Assembly (NCBI GenBank): GCA_001898935.1
Contig: MKVT01000023.1
Coordinates: 1 to 64,000, forward strand
Direction of reading: 5' to 3'
Source: Paludibacter sp. 47-17
GTDB taxonomy: Bacteria > Bacteroidota > Bacteroidia > Bacteroidales > Paludibacteraceae
Length of the DNA: 64,000 nucleotides
Part shown: in pieces, positions 36,366 to 45,018 of the stretch
How positions within the stretch are numbered: position 1 is the stretch's first letter
Layout: the number at the start of each line of letters is the position of its first letter
The notes under the pieces: model-generated
The model's database searches: none
What the model was told of the DNA's origin: nothing
The model's input: the letters and a program-made list of their open reading frames with translations, nothing else
Position numbers and translations under genes: made by a program

Positions 36366-37787
36366 ATGGATTACAGTAGCCTGTTACACATGCGCGAGGA
36401 ACTATCGCTGCTGGGAGTAATGATTGTTTTGCTGATCTACGATATTTTTAAATCTGAAAATGGGAAAACGGTATTTCAGATCGTGGCTTTACTCGTTGTT
36501 GCGGCCCACACCTTCGCGAATATCGTTCCGCGAGACGCGTTTGAAATAGCGGGAGGTATGTACACTTACAAGCCCATTCACACCGTGCTGAAAAGCATAC
36601 TGAACATCGGAACGCTTATCGTGTTCATGCAATCGTACAGTTTTCTGGAACAACCCGAAAACCGGATTAAAAAAGGAGAATTTTATTTTCTGACACTCGC
36701 CACCCTGCTCGGCATGTATGTAATGATTTCAGCCGGACATTTTCTGTTATTCTTTATCGGACTGGAGATGGCGTCGATTCCGATGGCCACCCTGGTTGTG
36801 TTCGACAAATACAGCCGGAAATCGTCGGAAGCCGGGATTAAATACATTCTTTCGGCAGTTTTTGCTTCCGGCATTTCGGTATATGGCTTATCGTTTTTGT
36901 ATGCTTCGACCGGCACGCTGTATTTCGACGATCTGGCAACAATAATTACCGGCACGCCTCTCGAAATATTGGCTTTTGTTTTTTTCAGCGCCGGACTGTT
37001 TTTTAAAATCGCCCTGGTACCCTTTCATTTATGGACAGCCGATGTATACGAAGGCGCTCAAACCAATATTACTTCCTACTTGTCGGTAGTCTCCAAAGGC
37101 GCTGCCGTGTTTGTACTGTTTACCCTTTCGGTAAAAGTTTTCGCTCCCCTGGCCGGGCAATGGAAACCGCTTTATTATGTCCTGGCGGTGGCATCCATTA
37201 CCCTTGCCAACCTGTTTGCACTCCGGCAGCAAAACCTCAAACGCTTTCTGGCTTTTTCGTCCATTTCGCAAGCCGGCTACATCATGCTGGCTGTCATCAG
37301 CGGTACACCGCTCGGAATGGCTTCGCTGGTGTATTATGTTCTGGTGTATTTGTTTTCGAACCTGGCCGCCTTCGGGGTGGTATCGGTTGTGGAACAACAC
37401 ACCGGGAAGCTCACCATCGACGACTACAACGGATTGTACCGCAGCAATCCGCGGCTCAGTTTTGTGATGATGCTGTCGCTGTTTTCGCTGGCAGGCATAC
37501 CGCCTTTTGTCGGGTTTTTCAGTAAGTACTTCGTATTTTCGGCAGCCGCGCAGCAAGGATTGTATGTGCTGGTATTTATTGCTTTATTGAATACCATCGT
37601 ATCGTTGTTTTATTACCTGAAGGTGATCAAAGCCATGTTTCTGACGGAAAACGAAACGCCTGCAGCATCGATCCGAAGTTCACTTCCTCTGCGGTTGAGT
37701 TTAATTATCTGTACGGCAGGAATTCTGATTATCGGACTACTCGGAACCGTATTCGAAACCATCGGAAGTATGAGTTTCGGATTGTAA
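36366..37787 (+). CDS. nuoN: NADH-quinone oxidoreductase subunit N
   Basis: This 473-residue antiporter-like subunit has a glutamate in FFIGLEMASIPMATLV, the KIALVPFHLWTADVYEGAQT motif, and FLAFSSISQAGYIML. It is the last gene of the operon and is followed by a strong bidirectional terminator. Confidence 0.95.
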   Translation: MDYSSLLHMREELSLLGVMIVLLIYDIFKSENGKTVFQIVALLVVAAHTFANIVPRDAFEIAGGMYTYKPIHTVLKSILNIGTLIVFMQSYSFLEQPENRIKKGEFYFLTLATLLGMYVMISAGHFLLFFIGLEMASIPMATLVVFDKYSRKSSEAGIKYILSAVFASGISVYGLSFLYASTGTLYFDDLATIITGTPLEILAFVFFSAGLFFKIALVPFHLWTADVYEGAQTNITSYLSVVSKGAAVFVLFTLSVKVFAPLAGQWKPLYYVLAVASITLANLFALRQQNLKRFLAFSSISQAGYIMLAVISGTPLGMASLVYYVLVYLFSNLAAFGVVSVVEQHTGKLTIDDYNGLYRSNPRLSFVMMLSLFSLAGIPPFVGFFSKYFVFSAAAQQGLYVLVFIALLNTIVSLFYYLKVIKAMFLTENETPAASIRSSLPLRLSLIICTAGILIIGLLGTVFETIGSMSFGL

Positions 37788-37818
37788 ACAACGGCTGAAA
37801 CCGAGGTGTTCCGGCATC

Positions 37819-37856
37819 AAAAAAAGCGCCGGGAGCAAACTCCCGGCGCTTTTTTA
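37819..37856. terminator. Bidirectional terminator between nuoN and doxX
   Basis: A perfect 11-base-pair stem (agcgccgggag 37825-37835, ctcccggcgct 37840-37850) with loop caaa is flanked by an A-run on the left and a T-run on the right. It therefore ends both the plus-strand nuo transcript and the minus-strand doxX transcript. Confidence 0.95.
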
Positions 37857-37875
37857 TAACTCATTGCAATCGAAA

Positions 37876-38340
37876 TTATTCTTTAATGTATTTTCCGAAC
37901 AGCGTGTCGAGCGAGAATTTCCCACCGCCGCCGAACATCAGCCCCAGCGACATCCCGATGATAAGGATAAAGTATTCCATTCCTTCGCCTGCCTGATTAC
38001 CAAACCAGTTCATAAAAAATCCGTGCTGTACGTGTCCGCCCAGGAACATGGCTCCACCGAGGGTAAGGAAGATGGAGAAGGCCATAAAACGGCTGCCTGC
38101 ACCTACGATCAACAAGATGGGAGCCACGAATTCGGCCAGGATAACCATCACTCCCAGAACGGCCGGGATACCCATACTCGAGAAGAAACCTACTGTGGCT
38201 TCAAAACCATACCCGCCATACATACCGAGTGCCTTCTGCATTCCGTGGGGTAAAACTACAATGGCCAAGGCCAGACGTACAAACAACAGCGCCCATGAAT
38301 TCGTATCGGTCGCGAAAAATTTCTTTAAAAGTGCGTTCAT
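37876..38340 (-). CDS. DoxX family membrane protein
   Basis: The 154-residue protein has four hydrophobic helices and the DoxX pattern: LFVRLALAIVVLPHGMQKAL in helix 1 and FVAPILLIVGAGSRF in helix 3. Family members are small quinone-related or redox-linked membrane proteins, but their biochemical roles differ and none is proven here. The gene is monocistronic and ends at the shared terminator with nuoN. Confidence 0.85.
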   Translation of the reverse strand: MNALLKKFFATDTNSWALLFVRLALAIVVLPHGMQKALGMYGGYGFEATVGFFSSMGIPAVLGVMVILAEFVAPILLIVGAGSRFMAFSIFLTLGGAMFLGGHVQHGFFMNWFGNQAGEGMEYFILIIGMSLGLMFGGGGKFSLDTLFGKYIKE

Positions 38341-38345
38341 CTTTT

Positions 38346-38378
38346 TTAATTGTTAATTGTCGATTATTAATTGTTAAT
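38346..38378. repeat. Short direct repeat upstream of doxX
   Basis: The 12-mer ttaattgttaat occurs at 38346-38357 and 38367-38378, just ahead of the doxX start. A related AT-rich sequence lies before the AraC gene near 39365. It could be a regulator site or low-complexity DNA. Confidence 0.4.
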
Positions 38379-38470
38379 GGGAGGGCCGCATTAACTGTTT
38401 TTTGATGATGCAAAGATAGGGCGGAATTGGCCCCTCTTAAGTAAAGAAATCAGGACGATGATTGCAAAAA

Positions 38471-39355
38471 TCAGGACTGAAGGGCGGTTGTTTTGAATTC
38501 GGTAGGCGTCATTCCGGTGTTTTTCTTGAAGAAATTGTTGAAATGGGCCGATTCTTCGAAGCCCAAGGAAAAAGCTAACTCCTTGTTCGACTGATTAGTA
38601 AACAACAACCAACGCTTCGCCTCGGTGATTAATTTACTCTGAATATGATCCTTGGCCGATTTTCCGGTAATCGACTTCACGGTTTTATTCAGGTAATCGG
38701 GGGTAACGGCCAGCATATCGGCATAGTCGTTTACCATGTGATGTTCCACGTAATGTTTATTCAATAGCTGCTTGAAACTACGCAGCAGGTGGTTGGTTGT
38801 TTCCAGCAACTGCGGATTCTCTTCTTTTTTGAGCGAGCAATGATTATTGCTTTGAATCAGCAGTAACTTTACCAGAGCCCCCACCGCGTCGTGGGTATAC
38901 TTTTCGAGCGAAGCCGAAAAAAGCTCCATCTGTTCGAACAGGTTCTGGTATACCGCAGCCGACGATTCGTGGATGGGCAAGGGAGGCGATTGTCCGTAAT
39001 CGTTGAAAAGATAAATATCGTTGATCAGGTGATCGGGAATGGCATTGGAGATCAGAAAATGTTCGGAATAGGACACAATAAATCCCTTGGGCTCGGAAGC
39101 GAATTCGAGCTTATGCATTTGTCCCGGCAAAAGAAAATACAACTGGCGACCTTCAATTTCATACTCCGTGAAATCGACGGTATGCTTCCCCGTTCCTTCA
39201 ATAATATAATAGATGGCGTAGTAATCGTGCCGATGAGGCACCGGTTTGCGAACCGACGCCACACTATAGGCCTCTTCCATTCGTTTAATCGAAAAGTCGG
39301 GCGAAAAGTCCGACCGTTCGGCCAGAGAATAGGTTTTGATTTCCTGATGATCCAT
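38471..39355 (-). CDS. AraC-family transcriptional regulator
   Basis: The ATG at 39355 (MDHQEIKTYSL) is preferred; the frame is open to 39430 through a low-complexity AT stretch. The protein is about 294 residues. The N-terminal cupin sensor domain has VPHRHDYYAIYYIIEGTGKH in conserved order and a GRQLYFLLPGQMH strand. The C-terminal double helix-turn-helix contains VNDYADMLAVTPDYLNKTVK and ELAFSLGFEESAHFNNFFKK, ending TGMTPTEF. The ligand is unknown. It lies directly upstream of doxX on the same strand but with a 130-base gap, so control of doxX is plausible though unproven. Confidence 0.9.
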   Translation of the reverse strand: MDHQEIKTYSLAERSDFSPDFSIKRMEEAYSVASVRKPVPHRHDYYAIYYIIEGTGKHTVDFTEYEIEGRQLYFLLPGQMHKLEFASEPKGFIVSYSEHFLISNAIPDHLINDIYLFNDYGQSPPLPIHESSAAVYQNLFEQMELFSASLEKYTHDAVGALVKLLLIQSNNHCSLKKEENPQLLETTNHLLRSFKQLLNKHYVEHHMVNDYADMLAVTPDYLNKTVKSITGKSAKDHIQSKLITEAKRWLLFTNQSNKELAFSLGFEESAHFNNFFKKNTGMTPTEFKTTALQS

Positions 39356-39463
39356 TTGAATACTGGTTAATTGTTTAGTGTTTAGTGTTAACGGTTGATA
39401 CACTGATTTTGTTTTGCGGTTTGTCATCAACCGCCACCTTCAGTCCTTCCCTGCGATCGATAA

Positions 39464-40162
39464 TTACTTCCCAATTAGATCGACGAGCTCCCTCAGCATC
39501 ATCGCCGTTGCTCCCCATATCACTACTCCATCGGCATCGTAATAAGGAGCACTGGTATTGGTAACACTATTATGGGCCGGAAAATCTTTTACTTTGATAT
39601 TTGCACTGTTAAAAAAGTGAGACAAATCGACCTCGATCACTTCCTGTACTTCCCGTGGATCGGGGGTATAGACCGGCCGTTGGGGAGCATAGGCCACGAA
39701 AGCCCTTACCAGGAAATTGCTGGGCGGGACATACAAATCGGTGAGTTGGCCGATGATTTCGTACGAATGGCGCGGAAGACCGATTTCCTCTTCGGCTTCG
39801 CGCATGGCTGTTTCGCACAGATCGCCGTCTTCGTCCTCGTACCGGCCGCCGGGAAAAGCGATTTGCCCCGAATGGATACCCACGTACTCGCCGCGGCGGA
39901 TAAATACAATTTTCAGACCGGCAAGATGGGCTGTTCCGGAAGATGGGGACACTTCGTCCAACGAAAGGGAAAAAGAACTTTCCGGCTCCGACGCCTGTTC
40001 GCCCGGATACAACAACACCAGCACCGCACTCAGGCGGGGGTTGAAATCCTCACCGCGAATTGCCCTGAATTCGTCAAGACGATGTGCGGGCGCCATCTTC
40101 AGGTGCGACGACGCACCGGGAAGAGCCTGTCGAAGCTGTTTTTTTATCGTATCGATTGTCAT
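39464..40162 (-). CDS. Nudix CoA pyrophosphatase (NudL-like)
   Basis: The ATG at 40162 (MTIDTIKKQLRQAL) gives 232 residues; the longer frame to 40312 reads through a region that contains the GH125 start on the other strand. It has the CoA-diphosphatase signature before the Nudix box (VFIRRGEYVGIHSGQIAF) and the box itself (GGRYEDEDGD then REAEEEIGL) with the metal-binding glutamates. The expected reaction is hydrolysis of CoA or its derivatives to 4'-phosphopantetheine and 3',5'-ADP. It is divergent from the mannosidase pair. Confidence 0.88.
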   Translation of the reverse strand: MTIDTIKKQLRQALPGASSHLKMAPAHRLDEFRAIRGEDFNPRLSAVLVLLYPGEQASEPESSFSLSLDEVSPSSGTAHLAGLKIVFIRRGEYVGIHSGQIAFPGGRYEDEDGDLCETAMREAEEEIGLPRHSYEIIGQLTDLYVPPSNFLVRAFVAYAPQRPVYTPDPREVQEVIEVDLSHFFNSANIKVKDFPAHNSVTNTSAPYYDADGVVIWGATAMMLRELVDLIGK

Positions 40163-40295
40163 GAATATTGTACTGTTTGATTTCCAGTGTAAATTTACTG
40201 TTTTTTTTGCATCAGCTAAAAAAAAGTTTAACTTTGTGATAAGTATGCCCTTATCGATTGGCGCTATACCCCATAAATCTGCAGGAAAATACCCC

Positions 40296-41756
40296 ATGAA
40301 GAAAAAACACATCGTATTCCTTTCGGCTGCACTGATGCTGTCTGTTCCGGTGTTGGCGGCACCTGTTCAACACCTCAGCACCTTAGCCAGCGACAATACC
40401 CAGGTGTATGTATCGCAACGGCCGGCTCCGGGCGATCGGCTGTTTAAGTCGGATGCCGTAGAGAAAAAAATACAGCAGATTACCCGTATGCTCACCAATA
40501 CCCGGCTGCGTTGGATGTTCGAGAACTGCTTCCCGAACACCCTCGACACTACCGTGCGCTATTACAAAACCCCCGATGGCGACGACGATACCCTGGTGTA
40601 TACGGGCGACATTCACGCCATGTGGCTGCGCGATTCGGCTGCACAGGTATGGCCTTACCTGCACCTGGCCAACGACGACCCCAAGCTGAAAAGTATGCTG
40701 CGGGGCGTTATCCTCCGGCAGTTTAAAAGCATTATTATCGATCCCTATGCCAATGCTTTTCTCGATCCGCACGATCCGAATCCCGATCACAAATGGATGA
40801 GCGACCTTACGGCTATGAAAAAAGAACTGCACGAGCGCAAATGGGAAATCGATTCGCTGGCTTATGTGATTCGATTGGCTTATGAATACTGGAAAATTAC
40901 CGGCGACACCTCCATCTTTGGAAAAGAATGGGAACAGGCTGTAGCGCTGATAGTAAAAACCTACCGGGAACAACAGAAAAAAGACGGTCACGGGCCCTAC
41001 CGGTTCATGCGGCGCACCGAGCGGCAGCTGGATACGATGTCGAATGCCGGGCTGGGAAACCCGGTGAAACCCGTTGGGCTGATTGCTTCGGCTTTCCGCC
41101 CTTCCGACGATGCCACCACCTTGCAGTTTCTCGTTCCGTCGAACTTTTTTGCCGCGACATCCCTGCGAAAGGCAGCCGAAATTCTGACTCAAGTGAACGG
41201 TGATAAGGTGTTGAGTGAAAATTGCATTTCGCTGGCTGCCGAAGTCGAAACTGCCCTTCAACAATACGCTACGGTCCATCATCCCACCTACGGAACTATT
41301 TACGCCTACGAAGTGGATGGTTTTGGCAATCGGCTGATGATGGACGACGCCAATGTGCCGAGTTTACTGGCAATGCCCTACCTGGGCGATGTGGATCTCA
41401 ACGATCCGGTGTACCGGAACACCCGGAAATTCGTATGGAGCGAAGATAATCCGTATTTCTTCCGGGGAAAAGCAGGCGAAGGGATTGGTGGTCCACATGT
41501 AGGTTACGATATGGTATGGCCCATGAGCATTATGATGAAGGCTTTCACCAGTACGGACGACGAGGAAATCAAAAGCTGTATAAAAATGCTGATGGACACC
41601 GATGCCGGTACCGGATTTATACACGAATCGTTTCACAAGGACGACGCTGCCAACTTCACCCGCAAGTGGTTTGCCTGGCAAAATACGCTGTTCGGCGAGT
41701 TAATTATTACCCTGATCGAAAAGGGGAAGCTGGATTTACTGAACAGTATTCGTTAA
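40296..41756 (+). CDS. GH125 exo-alpha-1,6-mannosidase
   Basis: The start at 40296 gives MKKKHIVFLSAALMLSVPVLA, a clear signal peptide; the frame is open much further upstream. The 486-residue enzyme shows the GH125 (alpha/alpha)6 barrel landmarks: GDIHAMWLRDSAAQVWPYL with the catalytic acid Asp, FLDPHDPNPDHKWMSDL, ELHERKWEIDSLAYVIRL, and MMDDANVPSLLAMPYLG. Known members release alpha-1,6-linked mannose from N-glycan cores or yeast mannan. It is 67 bases from the GH92 gene, and the two form a mannosidase operon. Confidence 0.92.
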   Translation: MKKKHIVFLSAALMLSVPVLAAPVQHLSTLASDNTQVYVSQRPAPGDRLFKSDAVEKKIQQITRMLTNTRLRWMFENCFPNTLDTTVRYYKTPDGDDDTLVYTGDIHAMWLRDSAAQVWPYLHLANDDPKLKSMLRGVILRQFKSIIIDPYANAFLDPHDPNPDHKWMSDLTAMKKELHERKWEIDSLAYVIRLAYEYWKITGDTSIFGKEWEQAVALIVKTYREQQKKDGHGPYRFMRRTERQLDTMSNAGLGNPVKPVGLIASAFRPSDDATTLQFLVPSNFFAATSLRKAAEILTQVNGDKVLSENCISLAAEVETALQQYATVHHPTYGTIYAYEVDGFGNRLMMDDANVPSLLAMPYLGDVDLNDPVYRNTRKFVWSEDNPYFFRGKAGEGIGGPHVGYDMVWPMSIMMKAFTSTDDEEIKSCIKMLMDTDAGTGFIHESFHKDDAANFTRKWFAWQNTLFGELIITLIEKGKLDLLNSIR

Positions 41757-41823
41757 TTATTTTTTGTTTCAAAAAACACGCAAGATGCTGACCGGAGGTG
41801 CATCCTCCATTACAAACAATTTT

Positions 41824-44094
41824 ATGATACGCAAAACATACCTGTCGGCCCTGATCACCTGCCTTCTTTCCGGCAGTCTATCCGCCACTGCTCCTGTCGA
41901 TTATGTAAATCCCCTTATAGGCACCCAGTCGAAATATTCTTTGTCGAACGGGAACACCTATCCTGCCATTGCCATGCCCTGGGGGATGAACTTCTGGACT
42001 CCCCAAACAGGCAAAATGGGCGATGGCTGGACCTACACCTACGATGCCGACAAACTACGCGGCTTCAAACAAACCCACCAGCCCAGCCCCTGGATCAACG
42101 ATTACGGGCAATTTTCGATTATGCCGGTAACGGGAAAAGCGGTTTTCGACGAGAACGAACGGGCCAGCTGGTTTTCGCACAAGGCCGAAACAGCCAAACC
42201 GCACTATTACAAAGTGTACCTGGCCGATTTCGATGTGGTTACCGAAATCACCCCCACCGAACGGGCGGCAATGTTCCGGTTTACTTTTCCGCACAACGCA
42301 CATTCGTACGTGGTCATCGATGCCTTCGACAAAGGTTCGCAGGTCACCATTATCCCCGCCGAAAATAAAATTATCGGTTACACAACGAAAAACTCCGGAG
42401 GAGTACCGGCAAACTTTAAAAATTACTTCGTTATCGTTTTCGACAAGAAGTTTACTTATCAGTCGGTAGTGGCCGATGGCAATCTGCTCGAAAATCAGCT
42501 GGAGGCTACTGTCGATCATGCCGGAGCTATTATCGGTTTTTCGACCCGCAAAGGCGAACAGGTGCATGCACGGGTGGCTTCGTCGTTTATCAGCGCGGAG
42601 CAGGCGGAGCGCAACCTGGGCGAACTGGGCGATGGGAACTTCGACCGTCTGGCGGCAGCGGGCGAACAACGCTGGAACGAAGTACTGGGACGCATCGAGG
42701 TTGAAAGCAGCAACATCGATCAGTTGCGCACGTTTTACTCGAGCCTGTACCGGTCGGTGCTTTTCCCACGGAGCTTTTACGAGTACGATGCGGTCGGGAA
42801 GGCGGTGCACTACAGTCCGTACAACGGTAAAGTGGAAGAAGGCTATCTGTTTACCGATACCGGTTTCTGGGACACCTTCCGGGCCTTGTTTCCGTTGCTG
42901 AACCTGCTGTATCCCGAAATGAATCTGAAGATGCAGGAGGGATTGATCAACACTTACAAGGAAAGCGGTTTTTTCCCCGAATGGGCCAGTCCCGGTCACC
43001 GCGGATGCATGGTGGGCAATAACTCGGCTTCGGTGCTGGCCGATGCCTATTTACAGGGAGTTAAAGTGCAGGATACCGAAGCACTTTGGAAAGGGCTTAC
43101 TTACACGGCCAATACAGTTCACCCTTTTGTATCGTCGACCGGCCGGTTGGGGTATCAGTATTACAACACCCTGGGCTATGTGCCCTGCGATGTGTTGATC
43201 AACGAAAGCGCCGCCCGCACGCTGGAATATGCCTACAACGACTGGTGCATTTACCAGGTAGGGAAAGCACTGGGTAAACCGGAGAACGAAATCGGGATTT
43301 ACAAGGAACGGAGCCTTAATTACCGGAATTTATTTCATCCGAAGTATACCATGATGGTGGGGCGGAAAAAGAATGGCGATTTTAATGAACCGTTCAGTCC
43401 GTTTAAGTGGGGGGGCGATTTTACGGAAGGAAATGCCCTGCATTATACCTGGTCGGTATTTCACGATCCGAAGGGGCTTATGAACCTGATGGGGGGAGCC
43501 CGGGTTTTCAACCAGATGCTGGATACGGTTTTTGCCCTGCCACCGGTATTCGACGAGAGTTATTACGGCGGAGTCATTCATGAGATCCGTGAAATGCAGA
43601 TCATGAACATGGGGAATTATGCCCATGGTAATCAGCCTATTCAGCACATGATTTACCTGTACAATTATTCGGGAGAGCCGTGGAAAGCACAGTACCACCT
43701 GCGGCAGGTAATGAACCGGATGTACCTGCCTGCACCCGACGGATATTGCGGCGATGAAGACAACGGACAAACTTCGGCATGGTATGTATTTTCAGCACTT
43801 GGTTTTTATCCGGTATGCCCGGGAAGCGGACAGTATGTGGTGGGTTCGCCGTTGTTTAATAAAGCGACTCTACGTTTACCTTCGGGCAAACAGGTTGTGA
43901 TCCGGACCAACAACAATTCTCCTTCCAATGTTTACATCAAGCAACTGAAGTTGAACGGTAAAAAATACGAGCACAACTACCTGGAGATTGAGACCCTGAA
44001 AAAGGGAGCCCGGCTGGTATTCGACATGGACGCATTACCCGACAAAACCAGAGGAACCAAAGCCGAAGATGCTCCTTACTCCATGTCGGAATAA
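41824..44094 (+). CDS. GH92 alpha-mannosidase
   Basis: The ATG at 41824 (MIRKTYLSALITCLLSGSLSA) provides a signal peptide; the frame opens at 41764. The 756-residue enzyme has the family GH92 blocks: VDYVNPLIGT, NTYPAIAMPWGMNFW, GFKQTHQPSPWINDYG, WDTFRALFPLLNLL, HRGCMVGNNSASVLADAY and HGNQPIQHMIYLYNYSG, plus GDEDNGQTSAWYVFSALGFY. Calcium-dependent inverting exo-alpha-mannosidases (mostly alpha-1,2) belong here. Together with GH125 it would trim host or yeast mannose glycans in the periplasm. No SusC/SusD pair is present in the window. Confidence 0.92.
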   Translation: MIRKTYLSALITCLLSGSLSATAPVDYVNPLIGTQSKYSLSNGNTYPAIAMPWGMNFWTPQTGKMGDGWTYTYDADKLRGFKQTHQPSPWINDYGQFSIMPVTGKAVFDENERASWFSHKAETAKPHYYKVYLADFDVVTEITPTERAAMFRFTFPHNAHSYVVIDAFDKGSQVTIIPAENKIIGYTTKNSGGVPANFKNYFVIVFDKKFTYQSVVADGNLLENQLEATVDHAGAIIGFSTRKGEQVHARVASSFISAEQAERNLGELGDGNFDRLAAAGEQRWNEVLGRIEVESSNIDQLRTFYSSLYRSVLFPRSFYEYDAVGKAVHYSPYNGKVEEGYLFTDTGFWDTFRALFPLLNLLYPEMNLKMQEGLINTYKESGFFPEWASPGHRGCMVGNNSASVLADAYLQGVKVQDTEALWKGLTYTANTVHPFVSSTGRLGYQYYNTLGYVPCDVLINESAARTLEYAYNDWCIYQVGKALGKPENEIGIYKERSLNYRNLFHPKYTMMVGRKKNGDFNEPFSPFKWGGDFTEGNALHYTWSVFHDPKGLMNLMGGARVFNQMLDTVFALPPVFDESYYGGVIHEIREMQIMNMGNYAHGNQPIQHMIYLYNYSGEPWKAQYHLRQVMNRMYLPAPDGYCGDEDNGQTSAWYVFSALGFYPVCPGSGQYVVGSPLFNKATLRLPSGKQVVIRTNNNSPSNVYIKQLKLNGKKYEHNYLEIETLKKGARLVFDMDALPDKTRGTKAEDAPYSMSE

Positions 44095-44153
44095 GATTCA
44101 TGCCGGCATCGCACTCCGGGAGTTGCGTGCGACCCGGGTAATCCGGAGGGTTG

Positions 44154-44978
44154 TTAATCTCTGATTTTCCAGAACAGCATCATCAGTTTTTCGAACAAGG
44201 TATCGCCCAGCAAACGCTTGAGCGGCACGCCGATAACCTGGTCGAATTTGCCGATTACATAGCGCATCCTGTACGATCCGTTTTTGCGAAGCAGTTTTTC
44301 GACTTTCCGGGCAATAACGACCGGATAGGCTCCGTTGTTCTCGTCATGCTCATACATCTTCAGCAATTGGTCGAATTTGCGTTGGTAGATGGGATGAACG
44401 GTGGATATAATGCGCCGGTTGGCGGTGAATCCGGTACGGAAATCGCCGGGATTGATGTTAAACACTTGTATGTTAAAGGGCAGCACTTCCATGCGCAGAG
44501 CAGCCAGGTAGCCTTCGAGGGCGTATTTACTCGCCGAGTAATGGCCCTGAAAGGGAAGTCCGATGAGTCCGGCCATAGAGCCGGTGTTGATAATAACTCC
44601 CCCACCCCTGGCCCGTAGTACCGGCAAAAAAGCGTTTATCATACGAACAACGCCAAAGAAATTGGTTTCAAACTGCGCTTTTGCTTCGTCCATGCTGAAG
44701 TTTTCGAGGGGACCGGCCAACCCGTAGCCTGCATTGTTGATCAACACATCGATGTCGATCCGGTTAGTGGCGAGATACTGCATCAATCCGGCTACCGAAT
44801 CATCGTTGGTAACATCCAGCTGCAACAGCTCGAAACTTCCTCCCTCCCGGCTCTTGATTCCCGGCTCCCGATGCTTCGCTCTCGAAGTACCATACACCCT
44901 GTACCCCCGTTCACACAGGTATTCGGCAATCACTTTTCCTATCCCGGAAGATGCTCCGGTAATGAGTACTGTTTTCAT
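44154..44978 (-). CDS. Short-chain dehydrogenase/reductase
   Basis: This 274-residue classical SDR has nucleotide-binding TGASSGIG at residues 7-14, LDVTNDDSV, NNAGYG, and the active site Ser in IINTGSMAGL with Tyr and Lys in YSASKYALEG. Arg14-type residues in the first loop (GTSRAKHR) suggest NADPH preference. The C-terminal segment is basic and hydrophobic (YVIGKFDQVIGVPLKRLL, KLMMLFWKIRD) and may contact the membrane. Substrate unknown. It follows sufD by 40 bases, separated by an inverted repeat with a promoter-like motif, so it probably has its own promoter. Confidence 0.88.
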   Translation of the reverse strand: MKTVLITGASSGIGKVIAEYLCERGYRVYGTSRAKHREPGIKSREGGSFELLQLDVTNDDSVAGLMQYLATNRIDIDVLINNAGYGLAGPLENFSMDEAKAQFETNFFGVVRMINAFLPVLRARGGGVIINTGSMAGLIGLPFQGHYSASKYALEGYLAALRMEVLPFNIQVFNINPGDFRTGFTANRRIISTVHPIYQRKFDQLLKMYEHDENNGAYPVVIARKVEKLLRKNGSYRMRYVIGKFDQVIGVPLKRLLGDTLFEKLMMLFWKIRD

Positions 44979-45011
44979 ATTTTTGTAGTTCGATTATGAA
45001 CTACAAAAATA
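44978..45011. promoter_or_regulatory. Perfect inverted repeat carrying -7 motifs on both strands
   Basis: Arms tatttttgtagttc (44978-44991) and gaactacaaaaata (44998-45011) pair fully over 14 bases with a 6-base spacer gattat. Each arm contains TATTTTTG on its own strand, a full TAnnTTTG match. The minus-strand copy (45004-45011) lies 26 bases before the SDR start. It may act as promoter plus operator, or as a suf terminator. Confidence 0.6.
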
Positions 45012-45018
45012 CAATTTA

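Noticed and set aside
40163-40312. N-terminal extension of the Nudix protein to 40312
   Set aside because: It would overlap the divergent GH125 start and signal peptide; the ATG at 40162 begins the conserved region.
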